Shown here: piece after piece, positions 43,307 through 51,910 of the stretch | How the letters are laid out: each line of letters begins with the position of its first letter | Numbering within the stretch: position 1 is the stretch's first letter | Assembly (NCBI GenBank): GCA_000336895.1 | Contig: AOLX01000021.1 | Span: 1 to 64,000, forward strand | DNA from: Haloarcula argentinensis DSM 12282 | GTDB taxonomy: Archaea; Halobacteriota; Halobacteria; Halobacteriales; Haloarculaceae | Length of the DNA: 64,000 nt | Direction of reading: 5' to 3' | Notes under the pieces: generated by a model | Databases searched by the model: none | What the model was told of the DNA's origin: nothing | The model's input: the letters and a program-made list of their open reading frames with translations, nothing else | Position numbers and translations under genes: made by a program

Positions 43307-44602
43307 GTGGAAACTGTTATCGACGTACGTTCCTCGGGTCGACCGGAGAGATTCGACCGGGCGAACGCCGACGGGCTGTTCGGGCGCAAGCGCCGTCTTC
43401 AGCAGCCGCTGGGGCAGTACTTAGAGGAGACAGAGACGCCGCATTATCTCGCGTACAACGATCGGTCCGGCGTTGTCGCTGCCCAGGGGAACAACGAGTC
43501 GCTCACGCCGACTGACGACTACCGCGCGTATCTGCTCGCAACCAACGTCCGTGTCATGTTCATCGTCGGCGACGACGACGGTGACCGGAGCATCTCGCTC
43601 CCCTACGAAGACATCGTGGCCGTACGCTGTACGTCGGAACTCCGCACGTCGACGCTCGAAATCGTCACCGTCGACGAAGACCACTGGGCGTTCGAGTGCA
43701 AGGGCGACCTGACGCCGGTTCGGGAGTTCGTCGACGAAGCCACACAGGTCTGGACGCGCACGCTAACCGAGCTTGATCGGGCAGAGTCCCAGGTCGAGGC
43801 TGCTGTGACAGCACTGGATGCGACAGACCTCGATACAGCAGCCACGCATATCACGGCCGCACAGGAGGCGCTCGACAACGGGCGAAAATGCATCGAAGCG
43901 CTGGAGGAAGGGGCGAGAGCGGCCATCGATGGACGCCTCCGGTCAACGCAAGCACGGATCGACACCTGTCAACGCCGACGCCATGTCAGCGCGGGCGACG
44001 AGTACCGTGACACGGCCCGGCGCGCATGGGAGAACCGGACGTACGAGCGGGCTGCAGATGCGTACGCACGGGCCAAGGCCGAGTACGAACGAGCGCTCGC
44101 CGTACCGGCATCGGAGCCGCCCACAGAAGTCATCACGGACGCTCGAAACGCAGTCGAGGCAGAGTACACTGAACTCCTGTCGGCCCCGGTCGACGCGGCA
44201 CAGGTGGCTGCGAGCGCGGCCAGAGCCGCGGCAGACCCGGCAGCGCGGGCCACACACTGGGAAGACGCCCTCGACCGCTACCGGACGGCGTACGAACTGG
44301 ACTGGGGCCGTGACCGCCGCTTCGACGGTGACCGGGCGTCGCTCCGACAAGCGCTCGCAGACATCGCCGTCGAACTGGTCGATGCACATCGTCAGGCGGG
44401 GCGGCAGGCGCTACGGGAGGTTGACGACGAGTCAAAGCAAGACGGTTCCGGGCCCGCGTGTGATAGTGCAGCAGCCCACTTCGAGCGCGCACGCGAGGTT
44501 GCCACCGAGCTCGTGCCCGACAGACGCGAGCCACCGGCGGACGAACTGGCCGCCGCGTCCGAACAGGGAGTCAGCGTCGAGACAGAGCCGAAAGGTCGGT
44601 AA
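43307..44602 (+). CDS. PH-like domain plus helical-repeat protein
   Basis: A 431-residue soluble protein. The first third (YLEETETPHYLAYNDRSGVVAAQ to LEIVTVDEDHWAFECKG) looks like a bacterial-type PH domain. The remainder (about 150-410) is helical and Ala/Glu/Arg-rich with TPR-like spacing (DAYARAKAEYERAL, DALDRYRTAYELDW). It is probably a scaffold or lipid/protein-binding factor. I place the start at GTG 43307, because a TATA-like ttgaatatactg (43276-43287) stands about 26 bases before it; a TTG at 43241 would overlap the promoter. Confidence 0.7.
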   Translation: METVIDVRSSGRPERFDRANADGLFGRKRRLQQPLGQYLEETETPHYLAYNDRSGVVAAQGNNESLTPTDDYRAYLLATNVRVMFIVGDDDGDRSISLPYEDIVAVRCTSELRTSTLEIVTVDEDHWAFECKGDLTPVREFVDEATQVWTRTLTELDRAESQVEAAVTALDATDLDTAATHITAAQEALDNGRKCIEALEEGARAAIDGRLRSTQARIDTCQRRRHVSAGDEYRDTARRAWENRTYERAADAYARAKAEYERALAVPASEPPTEVITDARNAVEAEYTELLSAPVDAAQVAASAARAAADPAARATHWEDALDRYRTAYELDWGRDRRFDGDRASLRQALADIAVELVDAHRQAGRQALREVDDESKQDGSGPACDSAAAHFERAREVATELVPDRREPPADELAAASEQGVSVETEPKGR

Positions 44603-44632
44603 TTGTTTACCAGCGGGGCGTCGGGTATCGGT

Positions 44633-45616
44633 ATGCGCTTTGGGATTATTTCAACGGCAAAAATAGCACGCGAGGACGTGATTCCGGGTATCCAGAGGTC
44701 GGACCACACGGTCGCGGCAATCAGCTCCAGAAGCCGAGATCGTGCCAGCGAGGTGGCTGAAACGCTGGGTATCGATGGTGCCTTCGGCGACTACGAGACG
44801 ATGTTCGCCGAGGCAGACATCGACGTGGTGTACAACCCGCTTCCGAACGCGCTCCACGCCGAATGGAGTCAGCGGGCCGCCGACCACGGGCTCGACGTGC
44901 TCTGTGAGAAGCCACTGGCCGTCGACACCGCCGAGGCAGTGGACCTCTTCGACTACTGTGCCGAACAGGGCGTCACGCTGATGGAGGCGTTCATGTACCA
45001 GTTCCACCCACGGACCCGCCGGGCCAGGGAGATCGTCGAAAACGAACTGGGCGAGGTACACACCGTCGACGCGTCGTTCAAGTTCGCTCTCTCGGACCAC
45101 GAGGACATCCGACTGGACCCGGAGCTGGCTGGTGGGAGCCTGATGGACGTGGGCTGTTACGCCGTCAGCGCGGCCCGGGGCTTCCTCGGCGAGCCGGACC
45201 GGGCGTTTGCGCATGCCCGGGACTCCCGAGACAGCGGCGTTGACACAAACCTTAGCGGCATCCTCTCGTACGACGACGGGCAGGTCGCCTCGATTTCCTG
45301 TGGGTTCGACGGTCCGAGACGGGAGTCCTACCGGGTCGAGGCAGACGACGGCTGGCTCGAAGCGAAGGACTGCTTCGGCCCGGACCACGACCAGTCCGTC
45401 TCGCTGACGTACAGCGTCGACGGCCGCGAGGTCACCGAGACGTTCGAACCGGTCGACCACTACCAGTTGCAGGTCGAGGCGTTCGCGGACGCCATCGAGA
45501 GCGGGGAGACGCCACTCGTCGACCAGGCTGAAACGTTTGGGAACATGCGCGCCATGGACGCGCTGGCCCGGAGCGCGGACACCGGCGAACCAGTTGAGGT
45601 CGCCAGTCCCGAGTGA
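44633..45616 (+). CDS. Gfo/Idh/MocA oxidoreductase, xylose dehydrogenase-like
   Basis: A 327-residue NAD(P)-dependent dehydrogenase. The Rossmann start is MRFGIISTAKIA; then NPLPNALHAEWSQRAADHGLDVLCEKPLA with the catalytic Lys in EKP, and MEAFMYQFHPRTRRA, the signature of the dihydrodiol/D-xylose dehydrogenase branch. Haloarcula is known to have a xylose dehydrogenase of this family, but no other pentose genes are nearby, so the substrate is open. ATG 44633 is about 27 bases behind the TATA-like taattgtttacc, suggesting a leaderless mRNA. Confidence 0.88.
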   Translation: MRFGIISTAKIAREDVIPGIQRSDHTVAAISSRSRDRASEVAETLGIDGAFGDYETMFAEADIDVVYNPLPNALHAEWSQRAADHGLDVLCEKPLAVDTAEAVDLFDYCAEQGVTLMEAFMYQFHPRTRRAREIVENELGEVHTVDASFKFALSDHEDIRLDPELAGGSLMDVGCYAVSAARGFLGEPDRAFAHARDSRDSGVDTNLSGILSYDDGQVASISCGFDGPRRESYRVEADDGWLEAKDCFGPDHDQSVSLTYSVDGREVTETFEPVDHYQLQVEAFADAIESGETPLVDQAETFGNMRAMDALARSADTGEPVEVASPE

Positions 45617-45688
45617 GAGACGACCGGATGTGTACCGTCCCGCGACGAGCGCGAAACGGTTTTGACTGCCGCGAGTGAGACACGTACT

Positions 45689-46528
45689 GTGACACCCCCA
45701 ACAGTGACACTCCCGAGTGGCGACGAACTGCCGATGGTCGGCGTCGGGACGTGGGACATCGACGGCGACACCGTTCAGGAGTCCGTTCGGGCCGGACTCG
45801 ATGTAGGCTACGCCCACGTCGACACCGCAGAGGGCTACACGAACGAGGCCGAAATCGGCGAGGCCCTCGCTGACTACGACCGCGAAGACATCTTCCTCAC
45901 CTCCAAGGTACTGCCGAAACACCTCGACTACGAATCGGTCATTGAGGCCTGTGAGGCGTCGCTCGACCGTCTCGGAACTGACTATCTCGACCTGTATCTC
46001 GTCCACTGGCCCAACCCTGCGACCTCCATCCGTGAGACGATGAACGCGATGGCCACGCTCCGCGATCAAGGACAGATCCGCAACGTCGGCGTCTCGAACT
46101 TCAGCGCGTACCAGCTCGGGGCCGCCCAGCACGTCGCCGACGTGCCCATCGCGGTCAACCAGATCGAGTACCACCCTTGGAACACACAGGACCAGGTCGT
46201 CGAGTTCTGCCGCGACACCGATACTGTCGTCGAGGCGGCCGCGCCGCTGGGTCGGACCGAGGTGTTCGCCGACGACGTCATTCAGGACCTGGCAGCGAAA
46301 TACGACAAGTCACCGGCCCAAATTATCCTGAAGTGGGCAGTCGAGAACGACGTGGTGGTGCTACCGAAGTCGTCCTCGCCCGACCACGTCCGGCAGAACC
46401 TCGCGTTGTTCGACTGGGACCTCGACGATGCCGACCGCAAGCGCATCGACGACATCGAGCGCGAGCAGGCGGTCTACGACACCGGCATCAACGACTGGGA
46501 CAACGACACCTACGGCATCTCGCAGTAA
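45689..46528 (+). CDS. aldo/keto reductase, 2,5-diketogluconate reductase-like
   Basis: A 279-residue AKR of the YvgN/DkgA subgroup: GVGTWDIDGD, DTAEGYTNE (Asp and Tyr), FLTSKVLPKH (Lys), YLVHWPNP (His), and the cofactor loop VLPKSSSPDHVRQN. It could reduce dicarbonyls or sugars. The start is GTG 45689, since a T-rich TATA-like aaacggttttgac lies about 27 bases before it; the upstream TTG at 45662 would lie in the promoter. It stands 72 bases behind the Gfo/Idh/MocA gene. Confidence 0.9.
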   Translation: MTPPTVTLPSGDELPMVGVGTWDIDGDTVQESVRAGLDVGYAHVDTAEGYTNEAEIGEALADYDREDIFLTSKVLPKHLDYESVIEACEASLDRLGTDYLDLYLVHWPNPATSIRETMNAMATLRDQGQIRNVGVSNFSAYQLGAAQHVADVPIAVNQIEYHPWNTQDQVVEFCRDTDTVVEAAAPLGRTEVFADDVIQDLAAKYDKSPAQIILKWAVENDVVVLPKSSSPDHVRQNLALFDWDLDDADRKRIDDIEREQAVYDTGINDWDNDTYGISQ

Positions 46529-46534
46529 CCCCAG

Positions 46535-46720
46535 ATGGTCGACCCGCCCGCACTGGACCGCTGGGACGCCACGGCCACGGCGAGCATCGTGGTTTTGCTT
46601 GTCGTGGCGTACGTTCTGGTTCCGGACCCGACAGTCCAGTACGGGACGTGGCTGGTCGTCTTCTGCATCTGGATGGCCTGGTTCGTCTCTTTCGGTGCCA
46701 AATGGTTATACGGCCCCTAG
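46535..46720 (+). CDS. small two-helix membrane protein
   Basis: A 61-residue protein with two hydrophobic stretches (about 17-30 and 38-58) separated by PDPTVQYG. It starts six bases after the aldo/keto reductase stop and is probably on the same transcript. No function is recognisable. Codon use and spacing favour a real gene. Confidence 0.65.
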   Translation: MVDPPALDRWDATATASIVVLLVVAYVLVPDPTVQYGTWLVVFCIWMAWFVSFGAKWLYGP

Positions 46721-46794
46721 AGAGGGGCGTTGAAGCTTTTACTCGATTCCGTGTCAGCGGAGATTTATTTACTCCCGCTCTCTATATACACTCG

Positions 46795-46932
46795 ATGCCC
46801 CGTATCGAAGTCTCGGAAAACCTGTACCGGCAGATCGAGAGCGAAGCCAACAACGACGACTTCAACGACACGCTGTGGAAGATGGTGGGCTCCTATCGGC
46901 GGACGAACAACCCGGAAGCGGACCAGACGTAA
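46795..46932 (+). CDS. ribbon-helix-helix-like small protein (DUF7557-like)
   Basis: A 45-residue protein: MPRIEVSENLYRQIESEA forms the strand and helix of an Arc/CopG-like fold, then NDTLWKMVGSYRR. Such short proteins often act as antitoxins or small DNA-binding factors. No toxin gene follows, so a role as regulator is only suggested. A TATA-like agatttattt (46761-46770) lies about 28 bases before the ATG. Confidence 0.6.
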   Translation: MPRIEVSENLYRQIESEANNDDFNDTLWKMVGSYRRTNNPEADQT

Positions 46933-47102
46933 CACGTATCCCAGTCGTCGACGACCCGTAGCGAGACAGTTCTGAATGGCCAGTCGTTTCCGATAGCCGC
47001 TGTTCCAGCGATCGCATCGTCGCCGGCGTCCCCGTCACTGCGAGCGGCAATCACTGCCGTCGGTACGTACGTTTTTACCATTTGAGCCGCTGCGTATTGG
47101 TA

Positions 47103-47840
47103 ATGAGGCCACGAATCGCCCTGCTGAACGCGGCCCACGACGGCGACGACAACCGCCGGAACTTCCGGCGGGAACTCGACGCCGACCTCGTGGAATACGA
47201 CGTGACCGAGCGCGAACTGCCCGACACATTCGCGTTCGACGGCTGTCTGGTCACGGGCAGTCGCGCGTCCGTCTACTGGGACGAGCCCTGGATCCGGGAC
47301 CTCGAATCCTGGGTCAGGGACGCAATCGACCGCGACATCACGTTCCTGGGCGTCTGTTTCGGCCACCAGTTGCTCGCACACGCACTCGACGGGACCGTCG
47401 AGCCGATGGGCGAGTACGAGATCGGCTATCGGACGGTCGAACACGACGGCGAGAACGAGTTGCTCGCCGGCGTCGACGAGTCGTTCACCGTCTTCACGAC
47501 GCACTCGGACCATGTCGCCGAGGTGCCGCCGGGTGCGACGAAGTTCGCCGAGAACGACTACGGCGTCCACGGGTTCCGGAAAGAGAACGTCTTCTCGGTG
47601 CAGTTCCACCCCGAGTACGATCCTGAGACGGCCGAGACGGTGACGAAGGGCAAAGACGAGCAACTCTCCGACGAGCGCATCGAAGCGGTGCTGGACGGCG
47701 TCACCGACGAGAACTACCGCGCCGCCTGCGAGGCCAAGCGGCTGTTCGACAACTTCACGCAGTTCGCCACGCGTCACGCGGGTGACGCGACCGGCGCCAT
47801 TGCCGATGACGCCGGCACCTCCGCCGCTGCCGACGACTGA
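47103..47840 (+). CDS. class I glutamine amidotransferase-like protein
   Basis: A 245-residue stand-alone GATase domain of the GMP-synthase-like kind. The nucleophile is Cys85 in FLGVCFGHQLL, with His and Glu in SVQFHPEYDPE. The oxyanion region TGSRASVYWDEPWI is present. No synthetase partner is encoded nearby, so it may hydrolyse gamma-glutamyl compounds (GuaA- or PuuD-like) or act with a distant partner. A TATA-like gtttttacc at 47069-47077 predicts a leaderless mRNA from ATG 47103. Confidence 0.88.
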   Translation: MRPRIALLNAAHDGDDNRRNFRRELDADLVEYDVTERELPDTFAFDGCLVTGSRASVYWDEPWIRDLESWVRDAIDRDITFLGVCFGHQLLAHALDGTVEPMGEYEIGYRTVEHDGENELLAGVDESFTVFTTHSDHVAEVPPGATKFAENDYGVHGFRKENVFSVQFHPEYDPETAETVTKGKDEQLSDERIEAVLDGVTDENYRAACEAKRLFDNFTQFATRHAGDATGAIADDAGTSAAADD

Positions 47841-47868
47841 TTCTGTCGGTGCGGTGCGTCTACGGACG

Positions 47869-48336
47869 TCAGGTGAACCGGCCGGTCTCGGCGTCACATT
47901 CCGCACAGCGTGTCACGAGCGCGTCGCGGTCGTCCGTCATCTCGACATAGTTGTGCGTGCGACCGCCACAGTCCTCGCAGTGTCGAAGCATATCCGTGTC
48001 GCCCATTTCCTGTGGTGCGCCGAGCGCAAGCGCGACGACCCGCTCGTCGCCCTCGTTGCGACCGCGTTGCCACTCGCCAGGAGCAAAGCGGATGGCCTGG
48101 CCGGCTCCGACGCGCACGTCGCCGTCCTCCGTCTCGAACGTCGCTGTGCCCGACTGGACGAGAAACACCTCCTCCTGATTCGGGTGGCGGTGGTAGCCGA
48201 AGCCGAAGGACTCGCCCGGTGCCAGTTCGTAGTAGTTCAGCGCGATGTCGTCGGTGCCGAGCGGTCCAGCGAGCGCCCGCTTGACCGACGCCGGCCCCAT
48301 CCGCGATTCGACGGCGTCGATGTTGACTTTCTCCAT
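47869..48336 (-). CDS. cupin-domain protein with zinc-ribbon tail
   Basis: A 155-residue protein. The cupin barrel has GYHRHPNQEEVFLVQSG (metal-binding His-His-Glu) and the second motif around RFAPGEWQRGRN, where the usual His is not obvious. A C-terminal CEDCGG and CAEC pair forms a zinc ribbon, an uncommon addition. Function unknown. I use ATG 48336, three bases past the start site expected from the TATA (minus CGTTAAGG, 48360-48368); ATG 48345 would add three residues. Convergent with the amidotransferase gene. Confidence 0.82.
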   Translation of the reverse strand: MEKVNIDAVESRMGPASVKRALAGPLGTDDIALNYYELAPGESFGFGYHRHPNQEEVFLVQSGTATFETEDGDVRVGAGQAIRFAPGEWQRGRNEGDERVVALALGAPQEMGDTDMLRHCEDCGGRTHNYVEMTDDRDALVTRCAECDAETGRFT

Positions 48337-48438
48337 ACTTGCCATGTACGGCGGGCAGTCCTTAACGGTTAGTCAGAGCGGGTCACAGCGGTGACGCGAC
48401 GGACACGCCACAACAAAAGCAGAGAAACGGAGCGGCGC

Positions 48439-48603
48439 TCACTCGCGTCGGTCGATATCGAGTTCCTCGTCGAGGTCTTCAAGCCAGTCGGCATCCTCCA
48501 GTTCCGCCATCTGTTCACGGAAGTGTGTTTTGCAGACACCGACCTTGACGCCGTCGTTCTCGACGGCGATGTCGGCTTCACGGTCGCAGTAGTGACACTG
48601 CAT
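48439..48603 (-). CDS. zinc-binding microprotein (DUF6757-like)
   Basis: A 54-residue protein: MQCHYCDREADIAVEN, then VGVCKTHFREQMAEL and an acidic helix ending LDEELDIDRRE. The CxxC plus C-x2-H set should bind one zinc. It matches the haloarchaeal DUF6757 pattern as I remember it. Both start and stop are clear (ATG 48603, TGA 48439-48441). It lies between the cupin and PHP genes on the same strand. Confidence 0.75.
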   Translation of the reverse strand: MQCHYCDREADIAVENDGVKVGVCKTHFREQMAELEDADWLEDLDEELDIDRRE

Positions 48604-48657
48604 ACCTGAATAGTAGACCCGGATGACATTGAACCCTCGGGTTCCGTCTGCCGGTTG

Positions 48658-49434
48658 TCAGACGTTGAGCGCCGTTTCGACTCGGTCCCAGGCGGCGGCG
48701 TCCAGGCCGGTGTCACCCAGCGTCTCGCCGTGAGCATCGCTGCCGCCCGTCGAGGCGAGGTCGTACCGCTCGATAGCATCGTCGACGAGGCTGTCGTCGA
48801 CAGCGCGGCCGTACGGGTACCACCGTTCGACGGCATCGAGCGACGCACACTTGGACAGCGCGGCCGCCGTATCAGGGTATCTGAACGGGTGCGCGAGGCC
48901 GACCAGCCCGCACGCGTCTGAGAGGACAGCACAGCCACGCTCGAAGGACGGGACCTCCCGCGGGACGTAACAGGGGCAGTCATCGCCGATGAGTTCATCG
49001 AACGCCCCCTGAAAGGTGTAGTCCGACACCTCGGCGATCCCGCGGGCGATGTGGGGGCGACCAAGGCCGTCGCGCGACTCGACGGGCAGCGAGGCGCCCA
49101 AGCGGTCCTCGACACACTCGATGATGCGCGCGCCGCGCTCACGGCGGTTCCGCTGGATGCGCGCACACTCGGCCCGGAGTTCCTCGGTCGGGTCGACGCC
49201 GTAGCCCAGCAGATCCAGTCGCTGGGTCCCGGTCTCGACGCGGAGTTCGATGCCGTGGAGAAGCGTCACACCGTCGCGCTCGGTGACAGAGCCGTCGATT
49301 TCAGGCTGGAGACGGTCGTGGTCCGTGACGGCGACGACCTCGACGCCCGCTTGTCTCGCGGCGGCCGGGACCGCATCGAGCGTGAGTGTCCCGTCGGAGC
49401 GGGTCGTGTGTACGTGCAAGTCAGCGACGACCAT
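48658..49434 (-). CDS. PHP-domain phosphoesterase
   Basis: A 258-residue PHP protein. The metal ligands are visible: His7/His9 in DLHVHTTRSDG, DHD in AVTDHDRL, HGIEL, LAHPFRY and GGSDAHGE. Relatives include the YciV/RNase AM family, 5'-3' exonucleases for short RNA or 3',5'-bisphosphate nucleotides, so an RNA- or nucleotide-cleaving role is likely. ATG 49434 starts directly with the first motif, so no signal is present. Confidence 0.87.
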   Translation of the reverse strand: MVVADLHVHTTRSDGTLTLDAVPAAARQAGVEVVAVTDHDRLQPEIDGSVTERDGVTLLHGIELRVETGTQRLDLLGYGVDPTEELRAECARIQRNRRERGARIIECVEDRLGASLPVESRDGLGRPHIARGIAEVSDYTFQGAFDELIGDDCPCYVPREVPSFERGCAVLSDACGLVGLAHPFRYPDTAAALSKCASLDAVERWYPYGRAVDDSLVDDAIERYDLASTGGSDAHGETLGDTGLDAAAWDRVETALNV

Positions 49435-49580
49435 ACCACTTCCACATCTCCCAGCAGGAAGCCGCTTCTGGTCAGGTCATGAGTCGTGGACACACGGAAC
49501 GTGGGTTCCTTATACGCATTAAGGGACATTATGATTATCTATAGTGAAGATTTATTAGGAACCATGAACTTTCGATAGAC

Positions 49581-49868
49581 ATGCGAATGCTAAGCAACGC
49601 AACGGACGCTTTCCAATCATACGACTACCCGGTTTCCGCCGAAGAAATCATCGAGGGTGACGGCGACATGGAACTCGAACTGCCAAACGGCACCGAGCGG
49701 CTGGGCGATGCACTCAGTCGGTCGGCCCCGGAAACCTTCGAAAGCGCGGAAGACGCCGAGTTCGCGGCGTTCTCGGGCGTGTCGAGCAAGGCCATCGGCC
49801 GGAAAGGCTACTCCGACCGCGACCCGATCTGCATGGGCGAAGACGGGCCGGACCAAGTTTCCTTCTAA
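49581..49868 (+). CDS. haloarchaeal DUF5789-like protein
   Basis: A 95-residue acidic protein. The pattern YPVSAEEIIEGDGDMELELPNGTERLGDAL, then ETFESAEDAEFAAFSGVSSKAIGRKGYSDRDP, is that of the DUF2795/DUF5789 group as I remember it. Family function is unknown. A TATA-like agatttatta (49548-49557) lies some 28 bases before ATG 49581, within an AT-rich stretch from 49510. Confidence 0.75.
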   Translation: MRMLSNATDAFQSYDYPVSAEEIIEGDGDMELELPNGTERLGDALSRSAPETFESAEDAEFAAFSGVSSKAIGRKGYSDRDPICMGEDGPDQVSF

Positions 49869-49985
49869 CGGCCCAGAACGGCCTGCAGTCACCCCAGCTC
49901 TGGACGGGTTCCCCGTCTCCATCGTTTTTACACAGACGAGCAACAGCGCTGTTTGTGGCGGTCAGCGCACGCACGTATAGAGCAG

Positions 49986-50396
49986 CTATCGGTCGAGAAA
50001 GTCCGGTCTGTCGACGGCGTCAGTGCTGTCGACTGACTGCCTGTCCAGCAGCTCCGAGGAATCAAGCGCCGACGGCAGGCCGTCACGGCCGCCGGTCGGC
50101 ACCTCTCCTTCGTCGATGTACGTCTTCTCGCCGTTGATCAGGTCAGCCCAGAGGGCGTCCCGGTCGGCGTTGGTCGTCTCCGCCGCTTCCTTTGCTTCAT
50201 TACGCCCTTCGTCGTACGCGAGTTCGACCATGCTCTTGTGATACGCCGAGTTCATCTCGGCGTAGATGGCTTCGAGTTCCTCACGGTTGTACTCCCCGAG
50301 GCGCTCGGCGACACCGATGGCGTAGGCCCGGTCGGTAGCCTCGTCTTTGTCGAGAGTGTCCCAGCCGGTGCCAAACTCACGCTCGTAGCGACTCAT
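49986..50396 (-). CDS. partner protein of the KaiC-like ATPase, unknown function
   Basis: A 136-residue hydrophilic protein, mostly helical to residue 90 (AYAIGVAERLGEYNREELEAIYAEMNSAYHKSMVELAYDEGRNEAKEAAE) with a disordered acidic tail. No family recognised. Its ATG overlaps the stop of the KaiC-like gene by four bases (ATGA), so the two are made together and the proteins may interact. Confidence 0.7.
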   Translation of the reverse strand: MSRYEREFGTGWDTLDKDEATDRAYAIGVAERLGEYNREELEAIYAEMNSAYHKSMVELAYDEGRNEAKEAAETTNADRDALWADLINGEKTYIDEGEVPTGGRDGLPSALDSSELLDRQSVDSTDAVDRPDFLDR

Positions 50397-51106
50397 GTCT
50401 CCACTTTCCGGTCAGTGTGAACCTGCAGTCCGGCGTCAGAAAAGGAGATTTCGCGGATGTCACAGTCGATAGCGGTGCCCCGCATCTTGATAACCTGAAC
50501 GCCACGGGTCATGCTCCCGTTTTCGAGGAAGTTGTGGAAGAAGACGACGCCGTGGGCGAGGTAGTGCTCGTCGCTGTAGGAGGACGGGTCAGTCATCTCG
50601 GAAATGAGCAGTGTCGTCGCGTCGGTCTGTTTCAGCGCAGAAAGAAAGCCCGTAATCTCGTCTTCAACGTCGGCCATGAAATGCTGTAACAGCATCGTCG
50701 AGTCGATGACGACCCGCTGGATGTCGTTCTGTCTAATGTAAGCGACGAGTCGATTCGTCAGGCCGCCCTCGTTGCCGAACTGCGTGATAGTTCGCTTCCC
50801 GCTCTCGGTGACGAGGTTGAGGAACTGGATGGCATCAGACTGCATGGCCCGGTCGAAGCCGAAGTCGTAGCCGGCCATGTCCTGCATCAGCTCCGTCTTG
50901 GTCTCGTGCATCGTCACGTACAGGCACGTCTCGCCCTCCTTGACGCCCTGTGTAATGAACTGTGAACAGAAGGTTGTCTTCCCGCTGCCCGGCGGGCCGC
51001 TGACCACGTAAAGACGATTCGGGAGTAACCCCCCCTCAATGAGTTCGTCGAAGCCGGGGACCCCACTAGAGAGACGCATATCAGCTATCTGAGTCCGTCT
51101 GGACAT
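50393..51106 (-). CDS. RecA/KaiC/GvpD-like ATPase
   Basis: A 237-residue single-domain ATPase. It has SGVPGFDELIEGGLLPNRLYVVSG, Walker A GPPGSGKT (37-44) and Walker B VVIDSTMLL. It resembles RAD55/KaiC family members of archaea, some linked to signalling, motility (FlaH) or gas-vesicle control (GvpD). The adjacent helical protein suggests a two-part module. The function is not decided by sequence. An alternative ATG at 51079 would drop nine residues. Confidence 0.85.
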   Translation of the reverse strand: MSRRTQIADMRLSSGVPGFDELIEGGLLPNRLYVVSGPPGSGKTTFCSQFITQGVKEGETCLYVTMHETKTELMQDMAGYDFGFDRAMQSDAIQFLNLVTESGKRTITQFGNEGGLTNRLVAYIRQNDIQRVVIDSTMLLQHFMADVEDEITGFLSALKQTDATTLLISEMTDPSSYSDEHYLAHGVVFFHNFLENGSMTRGVQVIKMRGTAIDCDIREISFSDAGLQVHTDRKVET

Positions 51107-51152
51107 ATGCTTTCACATTCTATTTTCACCGGTGATAACTCATTCGGCTGCG

Positions 51153-51860
51153 TCAGCGTTCGATAGCGCTGGGGTGGCTATCGGCCAGTTCGAGCAGTCG
51201 CTCCGTACCGGCCTCGTCGAACCGCATCGGTCGTCGCCACCACGGGCCCTTCCCCGAGTCGGACGACAGTTCGGTGACCAGTTCGTTCGCGTCGGTGCCC
51301 CCGCTCGGTGCCGACAGCGGGACCACTGTATCGTACAGCTGTGACTCGTCAGCGTTGCCGCGAATGAGAACGCGAGCGTCGAATGGGTCGCGTTTCACGT
51401 GGGCATTCGAGGCGAACTGGGCCTGTTCTTCACTCGAGAGAGTGCGATACTCCTCACCAGAGACCGCGTCGCGGGCGAGCTGGAAGTGACCGATGACGTG
51501 GGCACCCCACTTCGGTGACGCCCAGCCCGGGCACTCGCCAGCCACCGATAGCGTCGCGTAGAAAAAGAGGTAGTCGCCGGCCGACAGATCCGACAGCGGG
51601 CCGGCCTTCACGCCGTGTTCGTCCCCGTACGTGTAGCGGTCCCCGCCGGCCTCCGGAAACTCCGGGTCGAAGTGGACCGGCTGGTCGGCCACCGCGGACA
51701 CGTCGGTCCGCAGGTCGAGGTCACCGTAGGTCGGTACGGGCGCGCTGGTTGGCTTCGACTCGGGGATCGGGATGTACTCGAACGAGCCGTCGGGAAACAG
51801 CGGGCCGCGAAAGCCGGGCTCGTTCGTGTTGGCTCCGACGTTGATGGCGACGCTTCGCAT
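51153..51860 (-). CDS. nucleotide-modification-associated (Nmad3-like) protein
   Basis: A 235-residue protein. It begins SVAINVGANTNEPGFRGPLFPDGSFEYIPIPES, the pattern I associate with Nmad3, a domain first noted near base-modification systems. It also has SAGDYLFFYATLS and FQLARD further on. No modification enzyme is encoded next to it here. The family match is from memory and needs a profile search. It stands between the KaiC-like and acyltransferase genes on the same strand. Confidence 0.55.
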   Translation of the reverse strand: MRSVAINVGANTNEPGFRGPLFPDGSFEYIPIPESKPTSAPVPTYGDLDLRTDVSAVADQPVHFDPEFPEAGGDRYTYGDEHGVKAGPLSDLSAGDYLFFYATLSVAGECPGWASPKWGAHVIGHFQLARDAVSGEEYRTLSSEEQAQFASNAHVKRDPFDARVLIRGNADESQLYDTVVPLSAPSGGTDANELVTELSSDSGKGPWWRRPMRFDEAGTERLLELADSHPSAIER

Positions 51861-51910
51861 ATGTGACCGTCGGCGGGTGCAAGCAAAGGAGTGACGACGC
51901 GTCCCGCCAA

